A stretch of 64,000 nt of DNA from assembly GCA_036560145.1 (NCBI GenBank), contig DATBRV010000062.1, forward strand, positions 159,919-223,918, given 5' to 3'. Made by a program: the position numbers and the translations under genes. The notes beneath the pieces were generated by a model. That model was not told the origin of the DNA, did no database searches, and was given only the letters and a program-made list of their open reading frames with translations. This stretch comes from DATBRV01 sp036560145. GTDB lineage: Bacteria > Myxococcota_A > UBA9160 > SMWR01. Of the stretch, positions 1 through 8,414 are shown piece by piece; position 1 is the stretch's first letter; every line of letters starts with the position of its first letter.

Positions 1-1
1 G

Positions 2-508
2 GTCGGGATGGCGATCCTGTTCCTGCCCGACATCTTCGACGAGCGGCCCGACTCCCGGCGCATCACAGTGCGCAACAACCACGTTCACGACAACAACAAG
101 CCCAACACCGCCCGGCCGGGCTCGATCCTCTCGACGGTCCCGTCGGGAACCGGGATCCTCTACCTGGGCGTCGACGACTCCGTGATCTCGAAGAACGTGG
201 TGCGGAACCACGACTTCGTCGGAATCGGCGTCGTCGATTACTGCGCGGTGGTCGCCGGAGGCCCCTTCGACTGCCTGGTGGATCCCGACATCACGCTCGG
301 CTTCCTGCTCGACAACGCCGCCAGCAACAACCAGGTGATCGAGAACGTGGTGGTCGAGAACGGGGTCGACGTGGATCCCGGGAACCCCTTCGCCTTCGCG
401 GCCAGCGACCTCGCGCTGATCACGGACGGCGACAACCGGAACTGCTACCAGGACAACATCTTCGGGACGTTCTTCTCGACGCTCGGTGTGCTGCCGCCCT
501 GTCGCTGA
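2..508 (+). CDS. Right-handed beta-helix (parallel beta-helix repeat) protein, 3' part only
   Basis: The frame is open to the left window edge, so the true start lies outside and at least 168 residues are visible. The protein is rich in short N/V/G units such as ITVRNNHVHDN, ISKNVVRNHD and NNQVIENVVVENG. This spacing of Asn and hydrophobic residues is typical of parallel beta-helix repeats (PbH1/NosD-like) of secreted or surface proteins. Two Cys residues lie in the last turn (NRNCYQDN and the C-terminal PPCR), perhaps forming a cap disulfide. It ends 18 bases before the LOG-family gene. No catalytic motif of a polysaccharide lyase can be assigned from this part, so substrate and role are unknown. 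The fold is an inference from the repeat pattern. Confidence 0.6.
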   Translation, partial: VGMAILFLPDIFDERPDSRRITVRNNHVHDNNKPNTARPGSILSTVPSGTGILYLGVDDSVISKNVVRNHDFVGIGVVDYCAVVAGGPFDCLVDPDITLGFLLDNAASNNQVIENVVVENGVDVDPGNPFAFAASDLALITDGDNRNCYQDNIFGTFFSTLGVLPPCR

Positions 509-526
509 CCCGCCGCGGCGAGCGCG

Positions 527-1261
527 ATGCAATCGAGCCAGACCGAGCGCCGGCTCCTCGCCGGCCCCGCCAGCCGTCTCGCCGAGCTGCGGCGCGCGCT
601 GCGCATCTTCGCCGAGCTGCTGCGCGGCTTCCGCGCGCTCCACTTCGCGGGGCCCTGCGTGACCGTGTTCGGCTCGGCCCGCTTCCCGGAGGGACATCCC
701 CATTACGAGCTGGCGCGCGAGATGGGGCGCCGGATCGGCCGGATGGGCTTCACGGTGATGACCGGCGGGGGCCCCGGCATCATGGAGGCGGCCAACCGCG
801 GCGCCCGCGACGTCGGCGCGTGCTCGATCGGCTGCAACATCGCGCTGCCGCTCGAGCAGGTGCCGAATCCGTATCTGGACCGCTTCATCGAGTTCGAGCA
901 CTTCTTCGTGCGCAAGCTGATGCTCGTCAAATACTCCTACGCCTTCCTGGCGCTGCCGGGCGGCTTCGGGACGCTCGATGAGGTCTTCGAGGTCGCGACG
1001 CTGATCCAGACCCGCAAGATCGAGGGTTTCCCCTGCGTGCTGATGGGCCTCGAGTACTGGGCGCCGCTGCGGGAGTTCATCGAGAAGCAGATGACCGCCG
1101 CGGGGACGATCTCGCGCGCGGACGCCGCGCAGATCCTCTTCACCGACGACCCCGAGCTGGCCATGCGCTGGATCGCCGAGCGCACCGAGGCGCTGCTCGC
1201 CGCCCATCGCCCCCCGCGCCCGCTGCGGCTGCTGGGCGAGAAGGGAATGGCGCCGCGCTGA
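527..1261 (+). CDS. LOG-family (TIGR00730) nucleotide phosphoribohydrolase-like protein
   Basis: This 244-residue cytosolic Rossmann-fold protein has both hallmark motifs of the LOG family: GGGPGIMEA at residues 80-88 and PGGFGTLDE at 144-152. Family members cleave the N-glycosidic bond of nucleoside 5'-monophosphates, releasing a free base; plant and some bacterial members activate cytokinins. The Arg and Glu residues of the active site are in the expected places (Arg129 before KLMLVKY and Glu152 in the PGGFGT box). An N-terminal extension of about 40 residues precedes the core, as in the long type II LOG proteins. The natural substrate cannot be read from the sequence. The next gene downstream is convergent, so this gene appears to be transcribed alone or with the upstream beta-helix gene. 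Confidence 0.85.
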   Translation: MQSSQTERRLLAGPASRLAELRRALRIFAELLRGFRALHFAGPCVTVFGSARFPEGHPHYELAREMGRRIGRMGFTVMTGGGPGIMEAANRGARDVGACSIGCNIALPLEQVPNPYLDRFIEFEHFFVRKLMLVKYSYAFLALPGGFGTLDEVFEVATLIQTRKIEGFPCVLMGLEYWAPLREFIEKQMTAAGTISRADAAQILFTDDPELAMRWIAERTEALLAAHRPPRPLRLLGEKGMAPR

Positions 1262-1283
1262 AGGAACGCCGCCGGTGGCGGGC

Positions 1284-2165
1284 TCACTCGCCAGGCGGCT
1301 CGGGCTCGACCTGGATCTCCAGCTCCTTGCGCTGCTCGTAGACCTTTCGGAGCCGGCGCTGCTTCTCCATCTCGATCCGCAGCTCCTTGAGCACCGCCTC
1401 CTTCGAGATCTCGCGCTCCTGCACCTCGAGCGAGAGCGCCTTGCACGAGTCCTTCATGTACGGCCCGCAGGCGGGGCTCGAGCAGCAGTAGCCGGCAAAA
1501 TCCTCGAAGCGGCGCGGCGCCTGGGGAAGCCGCGCCACGTTGATCGTGCGCAACATCTCCGGATCCGTCGCCTGGAGCTCGGCGAAGCACTGGCGCGCCT
1601 CCGCCAGGTCGCCCCGCTTCCACGCGATCAGCATGTCGTTGAAGAGCCCCGCACCGTAGGGGGCCCCCTTCTTCACGCCGAGGTCGGTCCAGGTCTGCGC
1701 CTTGTTGAGCTGCCCGAGGTAGACGTAGATCTCCCCGATGTTGGTGTAGGCGGTGCCGGAGGGCTGGAGGCGCCGCGCGTTGTCGAAGCCGCGCATCGCC
1801 TGCCGGAGCTGGCCCCGATAGGTGTCCATCACCGCCAGGTAGAAGTGGGGCCGCTCGTCGCGCGGGTCGATCTCGAGCGCGGTCACGAACTCGGCGACCG
1901 ACTTCTCGAGAAAGGCCAGGTAGCGCGTCTCGTCGTGCTCCCGATCCAGTGCGTCGCGCGCGATCTTGTAGTACGCCTCGCCCAGCGCGACGCGCACGTC
2001 GGCCGAGTCCGGGTCGGCCGCGCGCGCCTGCTCGAGCTCCGTGCGCGCGCCCTCCAGGTCGCCGCTCTGGGCCTTCGCCTGCGCGCGCGAGACCGCCGCG
2101 GGCGCGCAGCCGGCCGCCGCGAGCAGCAGGAGCGCCGCCAGCACCGAGAAGTTCCGCCGCGTCAC
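1284..2165 (-). CDS. TPR-repeat lipoprotein
   Basis: A 293-residue protein. I chose the GTG at 2165 because it overlaps the stop of the upstream BtuF-like gene as GTGA, and because it places a signal peptide with a lipobox (LAAAGC) at residues 12-19. After the Cys come several TPR-like helical pairs (GDLEGARTELEQARAADPDS; ALEIDPRDERPHFYLA), so it is probably an outer-membrane or periplasmic scaffold. A Cys cluster follows (YCCSSPACGPYMKDSC), and then a highly charged coiled-coil tail (KELRIEMEKQRRLRKVYEQRKE). The Cys cluster is unusual for a TPR lipoprotein and could bind metal or form disulfides. Coupling to the substrate-binding lipoprotein suggests the two act together, but the function is unknown. 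Confidence 0.7.
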   Translation of the reverse strand: MTRRNFSVLAALLLLAAAGCAPAAVSRAQAKAQSGDLEGARTELEQARAADPDSADVRVALGEAYYKIARDALDREHDETRYLAFLEKSVAEFVTALEIDPRDERPHFYLAVMDTYRGQLRQAMRGFDNARRLQPSGTAYTNIGEIYVYLGQLNKAQTWTDLGVKKGAPYGAGLFNDMLIAWKRGDLAEARQCFAELQATDPEMLRTINVARLPQAPRRFEDFAGYCCSSPACGPYMKDSCKALSLEVQEREISKEAVLKELRIEMEKQRRLRKVYEQRKELEIQVEPEPPGE

Positions 2166-3064
2166 GAGCCTCCCTCGCCGCCCTCCGCAGGAGCGGCGGG
2201 CCGTAGCGTAGTCCGCTCCAGCTCCTCCGATAAGGGTTCGATCACGGCGCGCAGACGGCGGGCGGCATCCGCCGCCTCGTGCATCCACCGGTGCTCGGCG
2301 TCGAAGACGAAGAACTCGACGCGGTAGGCCGCTGGCAACGATCGCTGGATCGCGTCGCGATCGCCGTCCGAAATCGGACCCGGGCTCACGACCAGCAGCA
2401 GATCCGGCGCGAAGGCTCGCAAGCGGCCCGCCTCCAGCGGGATCTGCGTCTCCTCGCCGCCGTGCGTCACGCTGCTCGCGCCGGCGATTTCGATGAAGTC
2501 CGTGATGAAGCTGTGTCCCCCCGCGAACGAGAGCGGCGCGGGGCCGATCAACCCGGCCACGCGCGGGCGCGGTCTTCCGAACGAGGAACCTCCAATGCCG
2601 GCGAGCTCACGCGAGAGCGCCACCTCGAATGCCCGGGCGCGAGGAGTGCCCACCAGCCGCGCCCCCAGATCGCGGCAGAGAGCGAGGGCCTCTTCGAGGT
2701 CGTGGGGCGCGTACACGATGACTTCGAACCCGGCAGAGCGCAGCGCCTCGCCAGCCTGCGCTTCCGGCACCAGAATGACGTCCGGGGCGAACTCGCCCGC
2801 GCCGGCGAGATCCACGATCGGAAGCCCGCGCAGGGCGGGAATCTCGCTCGACCCGCGGTCGACGGCGAGGATGCCTTCGCCCGCGCCGAGGGCGAGCAGG
2901 AACTCACTGGCCGCCCGGGACAGCGAGACGAGACGCAGCGGCGAAACCGATTGCGGCGCCTCTGCAATCCTCTCCGACGATCCGCAAGCGATCAGGCCGG
3001 CGACGCCCGCGAGCAGGGCGACGCGCCTCCCCACGGGAAACCTCCTGTTGAATACGTCTGACAT
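2162..3064 (-). CDS. BtuF-like periplasmic substrate-binding lipoprotein
   Basis: A 300-residue protein starting at the ATG at 3064. The N-terminus has a twin-Arg-like basic stretch (RRFPVGRR) and a hydrophobic core ending in the lipobox AGLIAC. The rest follows the helical-backbone metal-receptor fold: a first lobe with SLSRAASEFLLALGAGEGILAVD, then APDVILVPEAQ, then the second lobe with AFAPDLLLVVSP. This is the class III solute-binding fold used for cobalamin (BtuF), haem and siderophores. No permease or ATPase gene lies nearby, and I saw no cobalamin-riboswitch-like sequence upstream. The ligand is therefore open and the protein is an orphan binding lipoprotein. Its stop overlaps the start of the TPR lipoprotein gene. 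Confidence 0.7.
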   Translation of the reverse strand: MSDVFNRRFPVGRRVALLAGVAGLIACGSSERIAEAPQSVSPLRLVSLSRAASEFLLALGAGEGILAVDRGSSEIPALRGLPIVDLAGAGEFAPDVILVPEAQAGEALRSAGFEVIVYAPHDLEEALALCRDLGARLVGTPRARAFEVALSRELAGIGGSSFGRPRPRVAGLIGPAPLSFAGGHSFITDFIEIAGASSVTHGGEETQIPLEAGRLRAFAPDLLLVVSPGPISDGDRDAIQRSLPAAYRVEFFVFDAEHRWMHEAADAARRLRAVIEPLSEELERTTLRPAAPAEGGEGGS

Positions 3065-3116
3065 CCCGTGACCATCCCTGATAGAGTGTGATGCATTCCC
3101 CGAGGAGGGAGAAGAG

Positions 3117-3737
3117 ATGAAGACCACGATCGGGAATTTCGCGCGCTGCTTCGCCGCGACTGCGCTGCACTTTGCCGTCGCCGGAACGGCCTTTGCCGGC
3201 ACCCACACCTGGGACGTCAACGAAGTCTTCAGCAATGCCGACGGGTCGGTTCAGTTCGTCGAGCTGGTGGAAGCCAACGGCACCCCGAACGAGCTGGGCG
3301 TGCCGGGCCAGACGCTGTCGAGCAGCTTGGAGAGCTTCACGATCGGCGGCGGCCCGTTGTCACCGCCTACGTCGAACAAGTTCTTCCTGATCGCCACGGC
3401 TGCATTTGCGGCGCTGCCTGGCGCACCCACGCCGGACTCCATCGTGCTGGCATCCAACACACCGATTTTCGCCAACACCGGAGATACGATCAACTACGGG
3501 CCGTACGACAGCCTCGCATTCGGGTCGGTGCCGACCAACGGAATCCTCTCCCTGAATCGCAACCTGACCACGGGAACCAACTCGCCCACGAACTACGCTG
3601 GAACCTCGGGGTCGGTCGATGCATCCACCCCGGCTCCGCTTCCGGCGCTGAACGAGTGGGGGATGGGGCTCGCGGCCGGGCTGCTGTTGCTGGCGGGTGC
3701 GGCGGTCGTGCTGCGGTCGCGCGCCAGGACCGCCTGA
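3117..3737 (+). CDS. IPTL-CTERM surface protein
   Basis: A 206-residue exported protein preceded by a strong ribosome site (GAGGAGGGAGAAG). It has an N-terminal signal peptide ending near AGTAFA. Its C-terminus is a classic IPTL-type sorting tail: LPALNEWGMG, then a hydrophobic stretch rich in Ala/Leu, then the basic end RSRARTA. Proteins of this class are recognised by the exosortase XrtH, cleaved and placed on the cell surface. The middle region (GSVQFVELVEAN, SNKFFLIATAAF) resembles a lamin-tail-like domain, but I am not sure of that. No exosortase gene is visible in this window. The gene lies divergently 52 bases from the BtuF-like gene. Confidence 0.75.
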   Translation: MKTTIGNFARCFAATALHFAVAGTAFAGTHTWDVNEVFSNADGSVQFVELVEANGTPNELGVPGQTLSSSLESFTIGGGPLSPPTSNKFFLIATAAFAALPGAPTPDSIVLASNTPIFANTGDTINYGPYDSLAFGSVPTNGILSLNRNLTTGTNSPTNYAGTSGSVDASTPAPLPALNEWGMGLAAGLLLLAGAAVVLRSRARTA

Positions 3738-3826
3738 GCCGGGAGCGGCGGGGTCGATCCTTCTCGACGGTGTGACCGGATCTGACACACCAGCGGGGCA
3801 TGCTGGAGGTCGAAGGAGACCTCCCC

Positions 3827-4834
3827 ATGCATCCCCCCGCATCGGCTTCGACGGCCCCCGACCTCTCGCCCATCGCCGAGCTGCTCGGCCGCCTGGCGCT
3901 CGCGCCGCGCCAGACGCACAAGGCCCTGACCCTCTGGCCCCTCGTCCTGCGCGAGGACGTCCCCCTGGCCGAAGGGCCCGGCTACGTCCCGCTCGCGCGC
4001 GCGCTCGAAGATGGCAGCGTGCAGATCGACGAGCTCGACGAGCGCGGCTCGGTGCCGCTGGTGCGCGTCCGCAACCGCGGGAGTCTCGACGTGCTGTTCC
4101 TGTTCGGTGAGGAGATCCGCGGCGCCAAGCAGAACCGGATCGCGAACGCGAGCTTCCTGGTCCCCGCGCGCGGCGAGCTGGTGATCGACGTCTCCTGCGT
4201 CGAGCAGGGGCGCTGGGGACGCCGGGGCCGCATCGACTTCGCGCCCTCCGGCGAGATTTTCTCGCAGAGGATGCGCAAGAAGATGGCCCAGCGCGTGGCG
4301 GAATCGCGGCGCCGCGGCGGACGCTTCGAGGCCAACCAGATGGAGGTCTGGCAGGAGATCGGCGAACGGCTCGCGCAGACGCACACCGCGTCGGCGACGG
4401 ACTCGTACGAGGATTACGTGCGCTCGCGCCGCGCCGATCTGAGCGACCTGCTGGCGGCCTTCCGCCCACTCGGGCGCCAGGTCGGATTCCTCGCCGTCGC
4501 CGGCGATAGGATCGTCGGCCTCGAGGCGATCGGCCGGCCGGAGGTGTTCGCGGAGCAGTTCGAAGGGCTCGTGCGATCCTACGCGGTGGATGCGATCGAC
4601 CCGCCGCTGGGCGAGCGCGCCCGTGAGCGCAGGGCCGCCGGCGCCGATTCCCCCGAAGCGTTCCTGGCGGCGCTCGGCCGTGCGCCGGCCGAGCGAGCGC
4701 GATCCCTCGGCCTGGGAGACGATCTCAGGATCGAGGGTGAAGGCGTGGCCGGCTGCGCCCTGGTGGCCGGTGAGGTGATCCACCTGACCGCCTTTCCTTC
4801 GCCGGCCGCATCGCTGGCTCCCGGCGAGGGGTGA
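3827..4834 (+). CDS. ARPP-1 domain protein (DUF6569-like)
   Basis: A 335-residue cytosolic protein. I chose the ATG at 3827 because AAGGAG lies eight bases upstream at 3813-3818; an upstream ATG at 3800 lacks such a site. The sequence carries the pattern I associate with the ARPP-1 family: LDVLFLFGEEIRGAKQNRI, then LVIDVSCVEQGRW. In this family the domain is found alone or next to ADP-ribosylglycohydrolase and rhodanese-phosphatase proteins, and its activity is not established. The conserved Glu-Glu, Lys-Gln-Asn-Arg and Cys-Val-Glu-Gln residues could form an active site; that is inference. The gene is 9 bases from the next gene, so the two are probably co-transcribed. Confidence 0.75.
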   Translation: MHPPASASTAPDLSPIAELLGRLALAPRQTHKALTLWPLVLREDVPLAEGPGYVPLARALEDGSVQIDELDERGSVPLVRVRNRGSLDVLFLFGEEIRGAKQNRIANASFLVPARGELVIDVSCVEQGRWGRRGRIDFAPSGEIFSQRMRKKMAQRVAESRRRGGRFEANQMEVWQEIGERLAQTHTASATDSYEDYVRSRRADLSDLLAAFRPLGRQVGFLAVAGDRIVGLEAIGRPEVFAEQFEGLVRSYAVDAIDPPLGERARERRAAGADSPEAFLAALGRAPAERARSLGLGDDLRIEGEGVAGCALVAGEVIHLTAFPSPAASLAPGEG

Positions 4835-4843
4835 GCGAATTCG

Positions 4844-6328
4844 ATGACGCGCACGCTCTCGAAATCGAAATACCTGGCCGGCTGCCAGTGTCCGCGCCGG
4901 ATCTGGCTCAGCTGCCGCGCGCCGGAGCTCGCGGCCGAGCCCGACGCGGCGAAGCAGGCGCTCTTCGAGCAGGGCCACGAGATCGGCCGCCGCGCCCACG
5001 CGCTCTTTCCGGGCGGCGTGCTCGTCTCGCACCCCGCCTGGGAGCACCGGCAGGCCGTCGAGAAGACGCGGGCGCTGCTCGCGGATCCCTCGGTGCCGGC
5101 CATCTTCGAGGCCGCCTTCGAGCACGACGGCGTGCGGATCCGGGCCGACGTGCTCGAGCGCCTGGCCGGCGGCGGCTTCGGCCTGCGCGAGGTGAAGGCG
5201 AGCGCCCGGGTGAAGCCGGAGCACCTCGACGACTGCGCGGTGCAGCTGCACGTGCTCGCGGGCTGCGGCCTGCGCATCGATTCCGTCGAGCTCGTCCACG
5301 TGAACACCGCCTACCTGCGCGAGGAGGGCGAGATCGACTGGGCCGGCCTGTTCGCGCGCAGCGACCTCACCAACGAGGTGGCGGCGGCGCTGCCGGGGGT
5401 GGCCGAGCGCGTGGCGGGCTTCCACGCCGTGGTGAGCGCGCCGAGCGCGCCGGAGATCGAGCCGTCGGACCACTGCTTCACCCCCTTCGACTGCGAGTTC
5501 TGGGAGCACTGCACGCGCGCCAAGCCCGACGACTGGATCTACCACCTGCCCTGGATCGGAAAGCGCTACGAAGCGCTGCGCGCCGCCGGCATCGAGCGCA
5601 TCGTCGAGCTGCCGGACGACCCGCCCCTCTCCGTGCTCCACCACCGGATCCGCGCGGCGCTGCGCAGCGGTCGAGCGCAGCTGGCGCCCGGTCTGGGAGA
5701 GGCGCTGCGCACGTCGGGGCCGCCCGCCCACTATCTCGATTTCGAGACCACCAACCCGGCCATCCCGCTCTATCCGGGAACGCGGCCGTACCAGGTGATC
5801 CCCTTCCAGTGGTCGCTCCACTCGGACGACGGCAGCGCCGGCCTACGCCACCGCGAGCTGCTGGCCGGCGGAGCCTGCGATCCGCGCCGCGAGTTCGCCG
5901 AGACGCTGATCGCCGCGCTGGACGGCGACGACGCGCCCGTGCTCGTCTACTCGGGCTTCGAGGGCACGCAGCTCGGCCAGCTCGAGAGCCGCTTCTCCGA
6001 CCTCGCGCCCGCGCTGGAGCGGATCCACGCGCGGCTCTTCGATCTGCTTCCGGTCGTGCGCCGTCATCTCTACCACCCCGGCTTCGCCTTCTCGTTCTCG
6101 ATCAAGTCCGTCGCCCCGGCGCTCGCTCCCGGCCTCGACTGGAGCGATCTGGGCGCGGTCGCCGAGGGCTCGGCCGCGTCCGCCGCCTTCGCCTCGCTCG
6201 CGGCCGGCCGCGTCCCCGCCGGCGAGCAGGAGCGTCTGCGCACGGCCCTGCGCACCTATTGCGCCCGCGATACGCTGGCGCTGGCGCGCGTCCACGCGGC
6301 GCTGCGCGAGAGGGCCCGCGGGGCGTAG
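4844..6328 (+). CDS. DUF2779 protein with Cas4-like nuclease N-domain
   Basis: A 494-residue protein. The N-terminal part starts with LSKSKYLAGCQCPRRIWL, which resembles the Cys-containing opening of Cas4/AddB-like PD-(D/E)XK nucleases. The core nuclease positions look present (ADVLERL, then FGLREVKAS). A Cys cluster, HCFTPFDCEFWEHC, sits where Cas4-type proteins hold an Fe-S cluster. The C-terminal DUF2779 region begins with YLDFETTNPAIPLYPG, which matches the DxE motif of DEDD exonucleases, and ends with TYCARDTLALARVH, a D-containing final motif. A combined nuclease/exonuclease role in DNA or RNA processing is likely but unproven. No CRISPR array or cas gene lies nearby. It follows the ARPP-1 gene closely and precedes the ABC-F gene by 9 bases. 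Confidence 0.8.
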   Translation: MTRTLSKSKYLAGCQCPRRIWLSCRAPELAAEPDAAKQALFEQGHEIGRRAHALFPGGVLVSHPAWEHRQAVEKTRALLADPSVPAIFEAAFEHDGVRIRADVLERLAGGGFGLREVKASARVKPEHLDDCAVQLHVLAGCGLRIDSVELVHVNTAYLREEGEIDWAGLFARSDLTNEVAAALPGVAERVAGFHAVVSAPSAPEIEPSDHCFTPFDCEFWEHCTRAKPDDWIYHLPWIGKRYEALRAAGIERIVELPDDPPLSVLHHRIRAALRSGRAQLAPGLGEALRTSGPPAHYLDFETTNPAIPLYPGTRPYQVIPFQWSLHSDDGSAGLRHRELLAGGACDPRREFAETLIAALDGDDAPVLVYSGFEGTQLGQLESRFSDLAPALERIHARLFDLLPVVRRHLYHPGFAFSFSIKSVAPALAPGLDWSDLGAVAEGSAASAAFASLAAGRVPAGEQERLRTALRTYCARDTLALARVHAALRERARGA

Positions 6329-6337
6329 CGCGCCGGT

Positions 6338-7978
6338 GTGGTACAAACCCCGGCCGTGATCCGAATCGACGGCCTCTCCAAACGACACGGCCGGCAGATC
6401 CTCTTCCTCGAGGCGTCCGCCGCGGTGAACCGCGGCGAGAAGGTCGGCCTGGTCGGCCCGAACGGCGCCGGCAAGACCACCATCTTCCGGCTGATCACCC
6501 GCGAGGAGGAGCCCGACGACGGCCAGATCTCCGTCGATCGCGGCGTCGCGATCGGCTACTTCAGCCAGGAGATCGGCGAGATGAAGGGCAAGAGCGTCGT
6601 CGAGGCGACGCTCGACGGCGCGGGGCCGGTGTCCGACGCCGCCCGCAGCCTGCACGAGCTCGAGCACGCGCTCGCCGATCCCGCGCGCATAGACGAGCTT
6701 GACGCGCTGGTCGAGCGCTACGGCGAGGCGCAGGCGCGCTTCGACGAGCTCGGCGGCTACGGGCTCGAGGCGCGCGCGCGCGAGGTGCTGGCCGGCCTCG
6801 GCTTCGCCCCCGAGGCGATGGACGGCGACGTCGGGGCCCTCTCCGGCGGCTGGAAGATGCGCGTCGGACTGGCGCGGATCCTGGTGATGCAGCCCGACGC
6901 GCTGCTGCTCGACGAGCCGACCAACCATTTGGACCTCGAGTCGATCCTGTGGCTCGAGGGCTGGCTCGCCGGGTTTCCCGGCGCGCTGCTGATGACGTCG
7001 CACGACCGCGAGTTCCTGAACCGGATGGTCTCGAAAGTCATCGAGATCGACGCCGGCGAGCTGCTCACCTATTCGGGCAACTACGACTTCTACGAGCGCC
7101 AGCGGGCGATCGCCGAGCGCGAGCAGGCCGCCCAGTACGCGCGCCAGCAGGCGATGCTCGCCAAGGAGGAGGCCTTCATCGCGCGCTTCAAGGCCCGCGC
7201 CAGCCACGCCGCGCAGGTGCAATCGCGCGTCAAGAAGATCGAGAAGATCGAGAAGGTGGAGCCGCCCAAGCGGCGAGCGTCCGTCGCCTTCGAGTTCCGC
7301 CCGGCGCCGCGCTCGGGAGACGACGTGGTGCGCATCGCGGGCCTGCGCAAGGCCTACGGCGATCGGGTCGTCTTCGACGGCCTCGATCTCTGGGTGCGCC
7401 GCCGCGAGCGCTGGTGCGTGATGGGCGCGAACGGCGCCGGCAAGTCCACCCTTTTGAAGCTGATCGCCGGCGAGGCGACGCCCGACGCAGGCAGCCTCAC
7501 GCTCGGCGCGGCCGTCAAGCTCGGCTACTTCGCGCAGCACTCGATGGACGTGCTCTCCGGCGACGAGAGCGTCTTCGAGACGCTGGAGGCCGCCTTCCCG
7601 TCCGCCTCGATCGGCTCGCTGCGCGCGTTGGCGGGCTGCTTCGGCTTCTCGGGCGACGAGATCGAGAAGCGCTGCCGGTTGTTGTCAGGCGGCGAGAAGG
7701 CGCGCCTGGTGCTGGCGCGGATGCTCTACGATCCGCCTAATTTTCTGGTGCTCGACGAACCCACCAACCATCTCGACCTGGCGACCAAGGAGATGCTGAT
7801 CACGGCGCTCGCCGGCTTCGAGGGCACCCTGCTGCTCGTCTCCCACGACCGCCGCTTCCTGGCCGCGCTCACCAACCGGGTGCTCGAGCTCACCCCCGGC
7901 TCCGCGCGCGTGTACGGCGGCGGCTATCTCGAATACGTCACCGCCAGCGGACACGAGGCGCCTGGCATGCGGGCCTGA
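6338..7978 (+). CDS. ABC-F family ATPase
   Basis: A 546-residue soluble protein with two ABC domains and no membrane segments, which defines the ABC-F class that acts on the ribosome (EttA/Uup/YdiF type). The first domain has Walker A GPNGAGKTT at about residues 40-48, signature LSGGWKMRVGLARIL and Walker B ALLLDEPTNHLDLES. The second has GANGAGKST, LLSGGEKARLVLARML and LVLDEPTNHLDLATK. Between them lies the linker helix pair with QAMLAKEEAFIARFKAR. The long domain and closing tail found in some antibiotic-resistance members are absent, so a housekeeping translation role is more likely than drug resistance. The GTG at 6338 was used as the start; a GTG at 6356, immediately before IRIDGLSK, is an alternative. 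Confidence 0.9.
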   Translation: MVQTPAVIRIDGLSKRHGRQILFLEASAAVNRGEKVGLVGPNGAGKTTIFRLITREEEPDDGQISVDRGVAIGYFSQEIGEMKGKSVVEATLDGAGPVSDAARSLHELEHALADPARIDELDALVERYGEAQARFDELGGYGLEARAREVLAGLGFAPEAMDGDVGALSGGWKMRVGLARILVMQPDALLLDEPTNHLDLESILWLEGWLAGFPGALLMTSHDREFLNRMVSKVIEIDAGELLTYSGNYDFYERQRAIAEREQAAQYARQQAMLAKEEAFIARFKARASHAAQVQSRVKKIEKIEKVEPPKRRASVAFEFRPAPRSGDDVVRIAGLRKAYGDRVVFDGLDLWVRRRERWCVMGANGAGKSTLLKLIAGEATPDAGSLTLGAAVKLGYFAQHSMDVLSGDESVFETLEAAFPSASIGSLRALAGCFGFSGDEIEKRCRLLSGGEKARLVLARMLYDPPNFLVLDEPTNHLDLATKEMLITALAGFEGTLLLVSHDRRFLAALTNRVLELTPGSARVYGGGYLEYVTASGHEAPGMRA

Positions 7979-8016
7979 CGGCGCTCGCGCCGATCCGACA
8001 CCCGATCCGCCGTGGG

Positions 8017-8403
8017 CTACGACGGAGGCTGCTGGCAGGTTCCGTGGACGCATTGCAGGCCGGACTTGCAACCGACGTGCTTGGTGACCTGACCGATCTT
8101 GCGCGGTCCGCACGCCTGGCCGACGTCGCTCTGCGGGATCCCGCCGCCGCTCGGACCGCCCGTCGCTGGCCCGCGGCAGGCGCCCCCGGTGCAGGAGGCG
8201 CGGTCCCTGGGGCAATCCGTGTCGACGTTGCACGTCAGCTGCTTGCATTCCTTGATCCCGGGAATCGCCGTGTTCTGACAGGTCTTGTCGCTCGCACAGT
8301 CGCTGTTGCTGCTGCACGCCGCGAGTGCCGGCTGTGAACCAAGCACGATCGACAGCAGCGCTCCGATCGTGCACAGGATGATCGCGCGAAGCGTTGAACC
8401 CAT
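8017..8403 (-). CDS. Small secreted Cys-rich protein
   Basis: A 128-residue protein starting at the ATG at 8403, preceded by GAGGGAGGG on its own strand. A signal peptide (IILCTIGALLSIVLGSQPALA) is followed by a mature part with about 13 Cys residues in short repeats: CSSNSDCASDKTC, CNVDTDCPRDRASC and CKSGLQCVHGTC. Such spacing resembles disulfide-rich Dickkopf/EGF-like modules seen in secreted proteins of deltaproteobacteria. It is probably exported and disulfide-bonded, and its function is unknown. It lies 11 bases beyond the end of the DUF4136 lipoprotein gene on the same strand, so the two are likely co-transcribed. Confidence 0.65.
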   Translation of the reverse strand: MGSTLRAIILCTIGALLSIVLGSQPALAACSSNSDCASDKTCQNTAIPGIKECKQLTCNVDTDCPRDRASCTGGACRGPATGGPSGGGIPQSDVGQACGPRKIGQVTKHVGCKSGLQCVHGTCQQPPS

Positions 8404-8414
8404 GGGACCCTCCC

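Noticed and set aside
3065..3116. Cobalamin riboswitch upstream of the BtuF-like gene
   Set aside because: The gap is only 52 bases and lacks the B12-box-like sequence. It is too short for the riboswitch fold.
4844..6328. Cas4 gene as part of a CRISPR system
   Set aside because: No array with regular direct repeats and no other cas gene is visible in the window. The protein is longer and has a DUF2779 C-terminal part.
6338..7978. Antibiotic-resistance ABC-F protein
   Set aside because: The long interdomain extension typical of resistance members is not evident and the context is housekeeping.
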